Shown here piece after piece: positions 12,010 to 23,121 of a stretch of DNA of 64,000 nt (the first letter of the stretch is position 1; each line of letters starts with the position of its first letter). The notes under the pieces were generated by a model. The model made no database searches, was not told the DNA's origin, and saw nothing but the letters and a program-made list of their open reading frames with translations. Location: positions 58,446,789 through 58,510,788 of the forward strand of contig JAJLRJ010000001.1 in NCBI GenBank assembly GCA_024195265.1. The letters are read 5' to 3'. The translations under genes and the position numbers were made by a program. This stretch comes from Dendrophyllia cribrosa (Eukaryota; Cnidaria; Anthozoa; Scleractinia; Dendrophylliidae).

Positions 12010-12320
12010 GGTTACACGTAATTTGACACATAGTAATTGATACTTTTCAACATTCTTCTTTACCATCCCTTCTGAGCTTCCGAACCGATCCGGTAAGTAC
12101 ATGTATCTTTGTATTACATTATTATCAATATACGCGGCCAAATAAGAAACTGCCTTCGAGAAAACACGCGTTGTATAGAAGACCATGACTGAAACTCTCG
12201 CGATTGTGTTAAATCTGTGTTGGCTCTGAATTTGGTTGGATCCTTCATTTTGTATTTATTATGCAGACGTCTGAGGCGCCAGTCTGCCAGTGACACTGAC
12301 AAAAAACAACAACATACAAA
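12010..12320 (+). promoter_or_regulatory. upstream region of transporter copy 1, conserved with copy 2; possible 5' UTR exon
   Basis: This segment matches 24177-24620 upstream of the second transporter (shared ACACATAGTAATTGATACTT, GAGCTTCCGAA, TTTGGTTGGATC, ATTTATTATGCAGACGTCT), so it belongs to the duplicated block. A donor-like GTAAGTAC follows GATCCG at 12093. Because the coding start at 15743 is preceded by a splice acceptor (AG at 15727-15728), a noncoding first exon must exist, and its end at 12092 is a reasonable but unproven candidate. Confidence 0.35.
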
Positions 12321-12670
12321 CGGAAGGTTCCATGACTGAAACTCTCTCGGGATATATATGTTGGCTCTGAATTTGGTTGGATACTACATGTAGTAGTTAC
12401 TATGGTCAAAAAATATCAAGACGTCTGGAGCGTGAGTGCTTCACGACTCGGTAAATATCCACCACTAGCGACCTCCACTTCGGTAACTAGTTGTTAAATA
12501 TATGAATCCGGTGTGCAAACTTATGCAAACGCATGGCGTGACAATACCTCTCAACTAATTTTCTGCGAAATTCCTAGCGAAAAGCAAATTAAAATGGTTT
12601 ATTATTTGCACGCAACAAATATCATATTTCCGATCTACCAATAAACAGGTCACGTTTTGGTGCTTTTGTT

Positions 12671-12899
12671 AAGCCTTTAATTCCCAAGAGTAGACTAAGA
12701 GTGCCAAAAATCAAAATGCAAGAAAAATCCCAAATTTCATTCTGTAAAATATTGAAAAACAATGGTAACAGTGCAAAAGTGCTGCCGAAGAGGTTTCAAT
12801 TGAATGGTCACACCATAGGATTTCGTCGAAAGACTCAAAAGTTAGAACTACACTGCATGTCTCCATAATATTGATTCTCGGAGTGAAAAGGATAAAGGC
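12671..12899. mobile_element. TTAA-type MITE, copy 2 (shared by both transporter copies)
   Basis: Same family as 3256-3476: TTTAATTCCCAAGAG start, interior GTGCCAAAAATCAAAAT and CACACCATAGGATTT, end GAGTGAAAAGGATAAAG. The corresponding position of transporter copy 2 (25247-25450) has the same insert, so it predates the duplication. Confidence 0.6.
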
Positions 12900-12926
12900 G
12901 CCCTTGGCTGCCGTTGTCCTGCCTAA

Positions 12927-14758
12927 GGGACTGTTCATTATTTATCGGAGTGGGGGTGGGGGGATGGGTAAGAAATTGGCAAACTTTCTTTTTTTAACTC
13001 GTCAATTACGTCATCCAAGTTGTTTCGTTCACACACAATGCAAATTTATGTCACACTAAGATGTTTTCATCGTTTTCAATCTGTTTAAAGTTCAATTCTT
13101 TGACTTCAATCTCAGAATGGAAAATTAAAACCGACTCCAAATGAATTTTTCAAGACAGGATAAATGTATTTATCATGGGTTACGTAACCTCATTTTTGGG
13201 CGTTTGTGACACTTTGTCACAATGCTTCATTAGCGGGGTGTCGGGTATATATACGGTGAGGCATTCGAGTCATACGACCGCACTCTGTTCGCCTCTAAAT
13301 TAAATACCCAATGGCTATATTAGCATTCAGGAGGTTTATTTTTTCTATTCTTGGCTTGCCATGTTTTGTTTTGTTTTTTCACATTATACTAGATTATGTT
13401 GTGATCGTAATCTTCATGCTAGACATTACAGTTACTGCTCTGTTATTATTTTGCGCCACATTGGTTATTGACATATATCTTGTAATTTAATTGACATGGA
13501 GGACATAAAAAAGAGGCCCGTACACGGCTCGTGTTGACACACCCCATAAGTGGTTGCTTATTACATGGTAAATGATTTATATTCGGTTGAGCGGGGGAGC
13601 GTATTAGAATATAAATGCTTTTAAAGCACCCTAGTCATCCAAAATGCACTGCGCGCTCAATCGGTGAAATCCGCCATTTTCAATGCCATCGAAATTACCG
13701 AACATTGCATAGTGAATCGGAATCGTACTGCATCGTCCCAAGTTGTGTAAATGGAAGTCTGTAACTGTTATCGTAGCTTTTTTGAATTATTAGTCTATCA
13801 GTTTGAATGATTTTTTCGTAGTTTTGCGCTACCGATGGACAAGGTTTTGACATTTAAAGTCAATGGTCTTATGGCCTCACGGTTTCTCAAGCGCAGACGG
13901 CCGAAGGCGCCAGGAAATGCAAAGAAAACTATTCTTCGCGAATCGATTTTTCACCTTTGGATGGCGAGCAAAAGTGAGGCTGGAATCGCACGGCTAACCC
14001 ATAGCCAGTTCGCCGAATTATTGTTGTTAAAGAATGTACAACAGTTGCATCCGGTCGTGAGAATTATGAAACAGTAAACGTGCTGGAGATTCAAATGTTT
14101 CACAAACTGATTTCATGATGGATGCAATAACGCCATACGTTCAACAACGAAAGTGCAGCCTAGCTCCGAGACACGCAACTTAAACGCAGAATAAACTCTG
14201 AGTCGTCGAAAAAAATTGTAATATGCCATTCTATGGAATCATTGATGAAGAAACTCTATCTCGGAAGCCATGCTAACCGCAGACTTTGCTCTCACACAAC
14301 ATCACGGACTGAGAAATTAACTCAGTGATCATAGCATTCAGCGACTACTACTAATCTTGCAAACTATGCGCTAAAGAAACAATATTGTTATGCCGAGAAC
14401 TAGCAAACAGCGATCATGGCATAACTAAATATTCTCATAGTAAACGGCTCTGGAAAGCGTAAATATCTCCTGTCAGTATCAGAGACGTTCCGAAGATCAA
14501 AGAATCGGCAACATTGAGAACAACAGTCCTGTTATATCTTAATTTTGATCTACAAAAAGAAAACAATTTCTTAGACACGTACTATGGGGTAACCCTATTC
14601 TAAAGCCGGGCTGAACTGCTATTTTGCGACAAGCAGGATTTGTGCTAGGCCTGTCACTTTTTATAACGATATTTTTATAAATATCTCGCCTCTGACCTTT
14701 CGCTACGATTTCCTTACTTTTGGTCACGCGCCACGTGTAATACAATACCGAAACTCCC

Positions 14759-14794
<36 letters not shown>

Positions 14795-15669
14795 TCCTTT
14801 AAATATGTAGCTTGCGAGAAAGCGTACTCGGTCTAGCCTGGGGTAAAGTTTTGAATTAAAAAAAAACATGTCTTAACGTGACACAAATACGCATTGAGCA
14901 CTGGGTGACGTGATGTTTTGAATTTGTTTTGTTACGAACAACAAAGTTCAGGGCTAAAGTTCATAACTAAACTGCCGGCGACAGCCTCCAGTCGCACTTT
15001 AGAGTCTTAGATTGTCCAGAGAGGTTGAAACCCACAGTTAAAGTCCATAATGTGAACGTATTCGAAAGAAAACAACCAGCGAAGTCAAACGCCATCTCAA
15101 ACTCCTCTCAATAGCTGCATACGGATCCGCATATATTTTTCTCATTAAGTCCGTACAACAAAACGCGTACCAGAGGTGAGAGCCCGAACGTTATTTCGTA
15201 GTCACGAGTTGGCTCTTAGAGCCCTTGAATTTTTTCATGTACCGCCATTTTTTTAGGTAAATATTTCTATTCCCCCCTCCCAAAGAAAAGAAGAAAAAAA
15301 TAATTATAATAACGATTCATACCGTTTTATTCTAAAGAAAGACATTTTACCGAGAGCCTGCCTTCTGCCACTGCGTGTAGTGGTTGTTATGATGAGGAGG
15401 AGGCGCTGGAGGAGGAGGAACAAAATACTGAATAGAAAAAAACTTAAAATATCTCCAGCTTCTATTACAAAAATTTCATTAAAATCTATGACACCTATGA
15501 TCTCACCAAACTGCTGTGGAACACTATGTATTATATTTTGCTCCTGTATTTCCTTCCTCCCTCCATAAGTCGGCAAGTACTTTAGGGGCCCCCTTTTGGC
15601 TAAAATTTCAAGTCCCGCCATTCTTACCCATCTCCACCCGCTCCCCTCCGATAAATAATGAACGGTCCC
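12927..15669. mobile_element. 2.7 kb inverted-repeat DNA element in the 5' intron of transporter copy 1
   Basis: The left end GGGACTGTTCATTATTTATC is mirrored by GATAAATAATGAACGGTCCC at the right, with similarity running about 45 bp inward (ATGGGTAAGAA and TTCTTACCCAT). Transporter copy 2 lacks the element: both copies share GCTGCCGTTG just upstream, and after 15669 the copy-1 sequence GGCGAG matches GGCGAG at about 25488. Insertion therefore came after the duplication, or was lost in copy 2. The flanks TAA and TAC do not give a clean target duplication. The only notable frame inside is 13835-14077. Superfamily unresolved. Confidence 0.65.
13835..14077 (+). pseudogene. unassigned 80-codon frame inside the 2.7 kb element
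   Basis: I do not recognise this protein. It starts MDKVLTFKVNGLMASRF, is followed by a basic KRRRPKAPGNAKK stretch, and then has HLWMASKSEAGIARLTHSQF. It looks protein-like rather than random: balanced composition and a hydrophobic C-terminal FAELLLL. It stops at 14077 with nothing continuing in the other frames. It may be a leftover of the element's own protein or a captured exon. Confidence 0.3.
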
Positions 15670-15742
15670 TACGTACAGATCGAAACTGGCGAGCTCTTTT
15701 AAGAAATGTTTTGCCTGGTTTGTTTCAGGTACTTAGCAAATC

Positions 15743-18700
15743 ATGGCTCCAACAGTTGATGATGTGATGGACAAGATTGGCAGCTTTGGACGATATCAAT
15801 ACAGACTACTGTTCATCTTTGGTTTTATGATTTTGTTTGTGGATACTTTCCAGTTCATGATACCTATATTCCTCAGCATTGAACCGGCATGGCGGTGTAA
15901 AGATAACAGCTCTGTTTGTAACCTTAATGGAATGTTTAAACCAGGAGATGAAAACTACAATTTTCGCTGCACAATCCCACGGGACGAATGGGAGTTTGAC
16001 ACCAGTGAAATAATCAGCTCAGTTGTGACCGAGGTGAGGTGGATCACCTTTATGTCACTTTTTTTAATGATCGCAGAGCGATCACACCTTTGCAGGAAAA
16101 ACAACCATGCTGCGGACACATTTTGTTAAGTTGTTAGTTGCATTCTTCTAATCTCGTACCCAGATCTCCCACGGTTCAGTTCAGTACCAGCACGAGTGAG
16201 ATCTGGGTACGAGATTAGCATTCGTAATTCACGCTTTTGTTTCAGTACATTTCTAGAATATAGTTTTTTGGTTTATTCAGAAAATAACATAGCAACATCT
16301 TTGTTTGCTCAGCACATGGTAACACAAAATTGATAACATGGATGATAAAAGTCATGGAACAACGATCTAAAGTTGTTATTGGTTTCCTATCCACTGATAG
16401 CGACTTATATGTGATAGTTTCACTGATCCATTTTATTTCACTACAAAGCTTCTATTTCTCTTGCAGTTTGACTTGGTTTGTAACGCATCAGCGCTGTCCG
16501 CACTTACCCAAGCTGTTGTGTTCTTGGGCTCCTTGATTGGTGGGATCGTTGGAAGCTTTTTGTCCGACAAATTCGGACGCAAATCAATGGTGTACCTCTT
16601 TTCTGTGGCATGTAACATTTTAGCACTGGCTGCATCTTTCGTCCATGTTTACTGGCTGTACGTATTCATCAGGTGTTTGGTGGGATTTTGTATCGGTAAG
16701 AACCTGTTAGTTTTCTTAAGTTATAACCATTGTTGACAAGAAACGCAGTTGAACCTCAGTTGAGTAGAGTGGATAGAAAATGGGAAATGGGTGGCGGGTA
16801 ATCGATGATAGTAAATGAAAGATGGAAAATGGATGAGATTAAGATAAAAATGATGGATAACAACAACAACAACAATTTATTTATAATATATAAAGATATA
16901 AAAGAAGGCGGGGTGATAAGTGATGGATAAATGGAAATGGATGAACTGGGTGGATGAGTAGTGAGAGACGACATAAAAGATAAAAGCGAAATAAAAGATG
17001 AAACGGATTGATAAAGCTTAAGGATCAATGGTGATAGATGACAATGGAAAAATGGAAAAATAAGTGATATATGATCAAAACGAAAACAACACAAAATTGT
17101 TGACATTCTGAAGATGACTAGTGACCAATTGTGTGGAGAGCGCGGTGGTACAGTGCTTTTCCTGTGTAGTGGTGTAGTGGTTAACCTGTGGAGTGGTGTA
17201 ATGGTCAGCGTGTTGGACCTCAGATCTGATAGTCGGTGATTCAAGGCCTGGTCTCTCAGCCATCATGTTGTTTTCTTAGACGAGAAGGTTTGTTCCATAT
17301 TGGCTCCATCCTGATCTAAGTGTATAAAATGGGTACCGGTCAAATATATGCTGGGAGTGACCCCGCGTTGGACTAGCATTCCGGGGAGGGGGGGAGTAGC
17401 AATATTCCTTATTTAATTACTTCATGCTGCAGAAACCGGATTAAGCTTCGCTGTGGCTCGTGCGACTTAAAATTTAGCTAAAATCTTTTGTACTGATTAT
17501 CACTAAAGGAGCTGTTGATATCTTTAACAGGTTGCTTTTTTCTACCATTGTACGTCTTAAACATAGAGTATGTTGGAAAACGTCATCGTCACGTTGTGGG
17601 CATCGCTGTGTGGTTCTTTTGGGTAATTGGCCTAATGCTGTTGCCATTAATTGGTTACTTAATAAAAGACTGGCGCTCACTTTCCATCGCAGTCGCAGCT
17701 CCAGGCCTCTTGCAGATTTTCTTTTGGTGGTAAGCAATGCGTTTGGATTCGTTATCATTTGTTTATTTGGCAAGCGTTCAGTGAGTCAAATTTCTATTCT
17801 TTTTTTTTTAAGGGTATTCTTATTTTTTCACTTGGGTTTTTTCTTCAGATTTGATGCAGAATATATGTACAATGTTTTGGTTGTTTCATATTTGAATAGT
17901 TTGATTATTTCTCGATGATTTCATTGTTAAAAAAGTGTAATCGCTTCCACTAAGGGTCTCTTTGTAATACAATCTTCCACCTCAGGTTTATACCGGAGTC
18001 ACCTCGATGGCTTCTTGTAAAAAACAAACCAGAACAGGCCTGGAAAGAACTGAAAAAGGTGGCCGACTTCAACAGAAAAGAAATTCCAGATGGAGAACTA
18101 GAACAGAAAGATGCGGCGACAGCACAGAGAACTGGTGACTTTCGGGACCTCTTCAGCTCAGTCAACATGACGAAAAGAACTCTGATATCCTGGTTTACTT
18201 GGTAGGTTAACCTTTTTGGAAAGTCTTAGAAAATGATTAATGATAGTTTCAACACCGTTTAACTAGGATCTTGACTGGGGAAATGCTGCGCTCCTGAGAG
18301 ATAAGGATGTTACTTGTTCGTTTAAGCTTTGCACCTTCACGTTTTCGATCTGTTTGCGTTTCTTTTATTTTTAGGATGGTCATAGCACTGGTTTATTTCA
18401 CTGTTTCATTTAGTGCGGTAACATATGGAGAAAATCGCTATTTGGTGTTCTTTTTGACCAGCGTCGTAGAAATTCCTTCCAACTGGACCTCAATAGTGCT
18501 TTGCCGTAGGTACGTTAGTAATGTAAGTGAGAATAAGCTGGTGCTGTCTCGGCTGGTGATCACGAAAAACCAGTGTCCTTCTTTGGATGTATGTACAGTC
18601 GAACCTCAATAATACGGACACCTCCGCCAATAATACGGATACCTCCATAACACATACGGACTCCTCCATAACACATGCGGACACCTCCATAACACATACG

Positions 18701-21700
18701 GGCACCTCCATAACACATGCGGACACCTCCATAACACATGCGGACACCTCCATAAAACATGCGGACACCTCCATAACACATACGGACACCTCCATAACAC
18801 ATACGGACACCTCCATAACACATGCGGACACCTCCATAACACATACGGACACCTCCATAACACATGCGGACACCTTCATAACACATGCGGACACCTCCAT
18901 AACACATGCGGACACTTTGGTCTGTCCCTTTCGTGTACGTATTAAAGAGGTTCAACTGCAATTATTTTATATTCACTTACTCCAAATCAGAATTTGTAAC
19001 TGTAAATTAATATTAGCAATAAAATGTGTTTATTCTCGTTCACTTGAGATGAAATAGAGAACTAACGAAAGTGAAATGTTTTTATTTCAGGATTGGCAGG
19101 AAGAAAACCACTGTTCTTGGGGTGGCCGTATCGTTCATTGCTTCTGTCATTGCCGTTTTGTTCCAACGTGATCTCAAAAACATAGGTGATCTTTCATGAC
19201 CTTTATTTACAAAAAGACCGTGTTTTTTTATCTTAAAATAACTGTGTTAATTCATTGAAACAAAGTTCACACATGGGTGATAAAAAAGAAAGAAAGAAAG
19301 AAAGAAAGAAGGAAGGAAGGAAGGAAGGAAGGAAGGAAGGAAGGAAGGAAGGAAGGAAGGAAGGAAGGAAGGAAGGAAGGAAGGAAGGAAGGAAGGAAGG
19401 AAGGAAGGAAGGAAGGAAGGAAGGAAGGAAGGAAGGAAGGAAGGAAGGAAGGAAGGAAGGAAGGAAGGAAGGAAGGAAGGAAGGAAGGAAGGAAGGAAGG
19501 AAGGAAGGAAGGAAGGAAGGAAGGAAGGAAGGAAGGAAGGAAGGAAGGAAGGAAGAAATTTGAAAATGTGGCACCTGATTGAAAGTCATTTTATATATAA
19601 GCACAAATATAAATGACCCTAAGTCCTAAATAAGAATAATATTTTTGTGTACTCCGCGTCTCCAAGATTTACAACCGTTTGAATTTCACGAAAAAAATAA
19701 AACGTGCCATACTGAAATAAACACTTACCTTTAGCAGAATACTCGGGCGAGATCACTTCCTATAATCTCTTTCTTTGCTTCAAGTTGAGAGTTTTGACAG
19801 CTTAGCCATCCCAAAATCCTGAAAAGCATCAAAGCAGAACGATTTTCATCCATTGCTAAGTTTCTATCGAAGTTTTACCTTGCTGTATAAACGGACCTAA
19901 ACAAGCGAGCGTCTTGGATTCGTAACATACCTCGTTTGCCCTATGCTGGCTAATCAAATCCAACCAAAGCTTGTCACGCTCGCTACGAATGAATGTGGCC
20001 GTTTAGGTCCGTATAACTTCGATAAAAAACTTTGTCTGTCATTATACCCGGATTCAATTGGCAAGTTCCTTACTACTGGGCAACTAAGCCAGTTTGAATT
20101 GAATTGGCCCGGATCGTACGTTTGGCTGCAGATGGAAGCAACCTTTGGCAATTGTTTTCTTCTTGTGTGAAACAAATCGTAACAGTCTGTGGTTCTGTGA
20201 TTTGTGTCGTGGGTAATTTTTACAAGTGACAGTATTATCATCAATTTGCATTTCAGGATTCTTGGTGGCAAATATCATCATGGCACAGGGTATTGCCAAG
20301 TTCTTCATCAACATGTCGTACAGTTCAATCTTCGTGTACTCCAGTGAAATTTTCCCGACTGTTATCAGGTATTGCTTAATTCACTAGTCTATAATAATAC
20401 TGCTGCTGCTACTATTATACTGCAATGCCACTTCCACTACCACTGCCACCCCGGGGGGGGACTCCCATATAAGAATGACGGTGGTGCTTGTTGGAAGATT
20501 TTCGAAAATCACCTTTAAAGGTACCAGAATCTCATTTGATGGGCGTGGCTGGCATGCTACTCAACACTCTAAAAGGCACCACAATAATTCTAACGGCAGT
20601 CTCTTTTTATTTTAGCACCCTAAGCGTTACCAATCTACAAATTTCGACCTCTAAAAGGAATGAGGAGCACCCTCGCCATTTTTATATGGGAGTCCCTCCC
20701 CCAGAACTGCCACTGCCGCTACCGCTACTGCTACTGCTGCTTACATGATGTAACTGCTGTGGCTGCTGCTGCTATTGCTGTAGCTGCTAGTGCTATTGTT
20801 ATTGCTACTGCTGCTACTGTTCCTGCTACAGCTGCTGATGCTGCTTATGCTATTGCTGCTACTGCTGCTGCTGTTGCTGCTACTGCTTATGCCGCTGTTT
20901 CGATTGCTGCTCTGCTATTGCTGCTACTGCTGCCGCTGTTGTTGTTACTGCTGCTGCTGCTGATGCTACTACTACTGCTACTGCTACTCCTGTTGCTGCT
21001 GCTATTGCTGCTACTGTGTAGCTACTGCTGCTACTGATACAGCTGTTGCTGCTGCTGTTGCTGCTTCTGTAGTTACTGCTACTGCTTCTACTGATGCTGC
21101 TGCTTCTGTTTATGCTGCTACCTGCTGCTGTTGTTGTTCCTTCTGCTACTGCTGCTGCTAGTACTGTTGCCGTTGCTGCTGCTGCTATTGCTACTATTGC
21201 TGCTGCTGCTGCTGCTGCTGCTTGAAACCGATCTACTGTCCGACGCACCAAACTTTAATACGAGGCTATGTTCACACTCAGGCATTGATTACGTTGTTCC
21301 ATTTCGTTATTTAGGAATATTGGTATGGGCACCTCATCTGCCTGGGCAACCATTGGAACCATTTCAGCATCTTATGTCGTTTGGCTGGTATGTAGGCTGT
21401 CTATAATACTTTTTTTAGCTTTGCTAAAACGCCAATGTCCGCACTAAACGAGTCTTGTTTATTTGTTCGACAGGTTCGCATTCACATTGTCTTGCCATAC
21501 TCCATTGTTGCAGTATTTGCTTTCGTGTGTTCCGCCCTGTGTTTTCTGTTGCCAGAGACCAGAGACGCCGCAACACTCGAGAATATTGAGTCTGTAAACA
21601 GCAATTCTACAGAAATGACAGAGCAGGTGCAAATTCCGTGTAAAACAAGCAAAGAGAAAGAAGAATTGGGAGAATTGCTGCTCAAACAGTGTTATCCCGC

Positions 21701-21704
21701 TTGA
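15743..21704 (+). CDS. SLC22-family (organic cation/carnitine transporter-like) transporter, copy 1
   Basis: Nine coding exons: 15743-16033, 16467-16695, 17531-17729, 17986-18201, 18375-18509, 19091-19185, 20257-20368, 21315-21387 and 21474-21704. They join to 526 residues, the usual SLC22 length, with 12 membrane segments expected. SLC22 proteins are major-facilitator carriers of organic ions at the plasma membrane. Family marks: extracellular loop after TM1 with CKDNSSVCN (a glycosylation site NSS); MFS loop GSFLSDKFGRK (126-136); EYVGKRHRHVVG; the SLC22 signature PESPRWLL (243-250); second loop GRKKTT (359-364); EIFPTVIRNIGMG (419-431); and LPETRD near the C-terminus. All introns are GT/AG. 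The substrate (cation, anion, carnitine) cannot be read from sequence. The start codon is 14 nt inside its exon, so a 5' noncoding exon lies upstream. Confidence 0.92.
16146..16222. repeat. 77-bp hairpin insert in intron 1 of copy 1
   Basis: CTAATCTCGTACCCAGATCT and its exact mirror AGATCTGGGTACGAGATTAG form 20-bp perfect arms around about 35 bp. The matching intron of copy 2 (25837-26253) lacks it, so it is a mobile hairpin inserted after duplication. Confidence 0.75.
17129..17470 (+). mobile_element. tRNA-derived SINE with L2-like tail, intron 2 of copy 1
   Basis: A tRNA-like head (GTGTAGTGGTTAACC, GTTGGACCTCAGATCTGA, GGTGATTCAAGGCC) is followed by a tail containing CGTTGGACTAGCATTCC and TTCATGCTGCAGAAACCGG. 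The tail resembles the L2-type LINE 3' module that many SINEs share. The homologous SINE lies in the same intron of copy 2, so it predates the duplication. Confidence 0.6.
18596..18958. mobile_element. pogo-like MITE expanded into a 21-bp minisatellite
   Basis: Starts CAGTCGAACCTC after TA and ends AGGTTCAACTG, the same family as 8468-9580. The interior (about 18640-18915) consists of about 13 units of ATAACACATGCGGACACCTCC with C/T variants, and the unit ends with the GCGGACACCTC motif normally found next to the TIR. Reading frames through it are repeat artefacts. It sits in intron 5 of transporter copy 1 and is absent from copy 2. Confidence 0.75.
19284..19555. repeat. (AAGG)n microsatellite, about 270 bp
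   Basis: Five AAAG units lead into an almost perfect GGAA/AAGG tract in intron 6 of copy 1. The equivalent place in copy 2 (about 37575-37605) has only a short GAGAAAGAAAGA stretch, so the expansion is specific to one paralog. Confidence 0.9.
19885..20018. repeat. small inverted-repeat element, intron 6 of copy 1
   Basis: TGTATAAACGGACCTAAA at the left is mirrored by GTTTAGGTCCGTATAAC at the right, 130 bp apart. It contains no frame and no counterpart was seen in copy 2. Confidence 0.5.
20398..21222. repeat. CTG/CTA/CTT trinucleotide array filling intron 7 of copy 1
   Basis: About 800 bp of imperfect triplets (mostly CTG with CTA, TTG, ATG) between exons 7 and 8, interrupted at 20445-20700 by non-repeat sequence. 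Its long frames on both strands are low-complexity artefacts. The homologous intron of copy 2 carries the related, partly strand-switched array at 40741-41860. Confidence 0.85.
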
Positions 21705-22085
21705 ATCAATGTTAACTAGAAAGTATTTAGGACAGTATGAATGACTTTTTTTAGAAGAACTTCTTGTAGCCAACCATTTTTCATATCTATAGTTTAAAAC
21801 GCAGACTGGACTCTAGTTCCAAGCTGTTGTCGAGGCCTGCTTTAGCAATGGAAAACAAAAGAAAATACACAAACGCCTAACCTGAACATGCTCACACGGC
21901 GTGTTTTTTTTTAGCCACGTTGCCTCCACTTTGGCTTTGTTGAGATATATAGCATCTTTTTAAAACCTCTTCCTTTCATAAAGATTTTCTACTGAGCCGT
22001 TTTACGCCGTTTGTAAAACAGGATGTGTCGTGTGTTTACTGAGATATAAAGGGTTTAGTTAACAAAGAAAGTGTGGTGCTGCCTC

Positions 22086-22180
22086 AACTGGCCACCGTAA
22101 ACAGGCCAAAAGCTGACGTTTCGAGCGTTAGCTCTTTAGCAGAGCGAATCAAAGAATTGTGGCGTATATACTGAGGGCGA
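22086..22180 (-). ncRNA. decayed Penelope-element tail with hammerhead-ribozyme-like core
   Basis: On the minus strand the sequence GAGCTAACGCTCGAAACGTC forms the stem II hairpin followed by GAAAC expected of hammerhead ribozymes in Penelope-like elements. The preceding core is CTGCTAA instead of CTGANGA, so the fold is probably inactive. No Penelope protein is attached here. Identification rests on motif layout only. Confidence 0.4.
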
Positions 22181-22379
22181 AAGAGTCAGACTACTGACCG
22201 TGTCATTCCTTGCGAAGCGAGGGCCGAAGGCCCGAACGTAGCGAGGTTTATAAATTTGTCGCGCGCATTTGCGTGGGGATCGCGCGTGGATCTCTGTTGG
22301 TGTCCTGCAGTTGCCTAGCAACAAAACCGCGTGACGTTGATGCTTATAAAGTCTCGACCGCTGACAATGTCGCACTCTT

Positions 22380-23121
22380 ATGTTTATTCACGATGGGCCG
22401 ACTGTTAAAAAGTGCTACGGCTGTCGGTGAAACACGACCAATTTCACATGTAAATGAGTTAAAACAGCAAACACAACAACGCTGGATTCAACAAATTGCT
22501 AGAAATCCTCACCCGAGAAGATTCAACACCGAAAATCTGCTGGATGGAGCGAGAACGGCGACTTGAAATTCAGCGCGAGCAACTGAGAAGAAGACAAGAA
22601 ACCACGCAACAGAGAGAATATCGTACATCGATTACAAAGGCTCCGAACGGCCCAGGTACACTGATTGAGCAATAAGAATGAACAGGAACGTAAACGAAAT
22701 CAGCGATTACAATCGCTTCGACAAAATGCCGCCATCAGAATTCGAGACCGAAACCTATCAGGAGAGGCGACACTGAAGTTGTTGAACAAAATGATTTTGT
22801 TTGACGGAACGAGAGGCAGCAAGAATTACCCGATCAGCAAAATACTCGTGACAAGTATCTTTCAAACGGATGGAGAACAGTCGATCAACCTTTTTTACAC
22901 CAGCAACAATGAGTTCAGAGTGAGATGGCCAAATTTCATGGTACTATAAAGAGTTTCACAATGTGTTACATGTAAGTTAAACGCTCCCAATGTTTGAATG
23001 CCTAAGATGTAAGCGAGATAAGGGAAATACTAAATTATATTTCCAAGAAAATGATATCGATCCGGGTGCTTTATCAGTAGAACTTCCAGGCTTGACTGAT
23101 ATTGAGGATACTGTAGATTGG
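22380..23121 (+). pseudogene. frameshifted Helitron-like protein fragment (DUF6570-type N-terminus)
   Basis: Pieces in three frames read in order. Arginine- and glutamine-rich stretches come first (RERRLEIQREQLRRRQETTQ; ERKRNQRLQSLRQNAAIR). MAKFHGTIKSFTMC follows at about 22925. From 22996 comes ECLRCKRDKGNTKLYFQEND then PGALSVELPGLTDIE. This resembles the CxxC region found ahead of the helicase in cnidarian Helitron/PIF1-like proteins. At least two frameshifts and stops make it nonfunctional. It lies between the two transporter copies. Confidence 0.45.

Noticed and set aside
16756..17244. 162-codon minus-strand serine/isoleucine-rich frame
   Set aside because: Antisense to intron 2 of copy 1 in GATG-rich simple sequence; compositionally biased, no homologous frame in copy 2.
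18490..19057. Frames of 85-156 codons on both strands with 7-residue repeats (for example ITHADTS)
   Set aside because: They are translations of the 21-bp minisatellite inside a MITE. Every frame is open because the unit is a multiple of three without stops.
19233..19604. Frames of about 100-120 codons such as KEGRKEGR or LPSFLPSF repeats
   Set aside because: Pure (AAGG)n microsatellite translation, not protein.
20660..21406. Leucine- and alanine-rich frames
   Set aside because: CTG/CTA triplet array in intron 7 of transporter copy 1. Only the last part (21315-21387) is a real exon, in a different frame.
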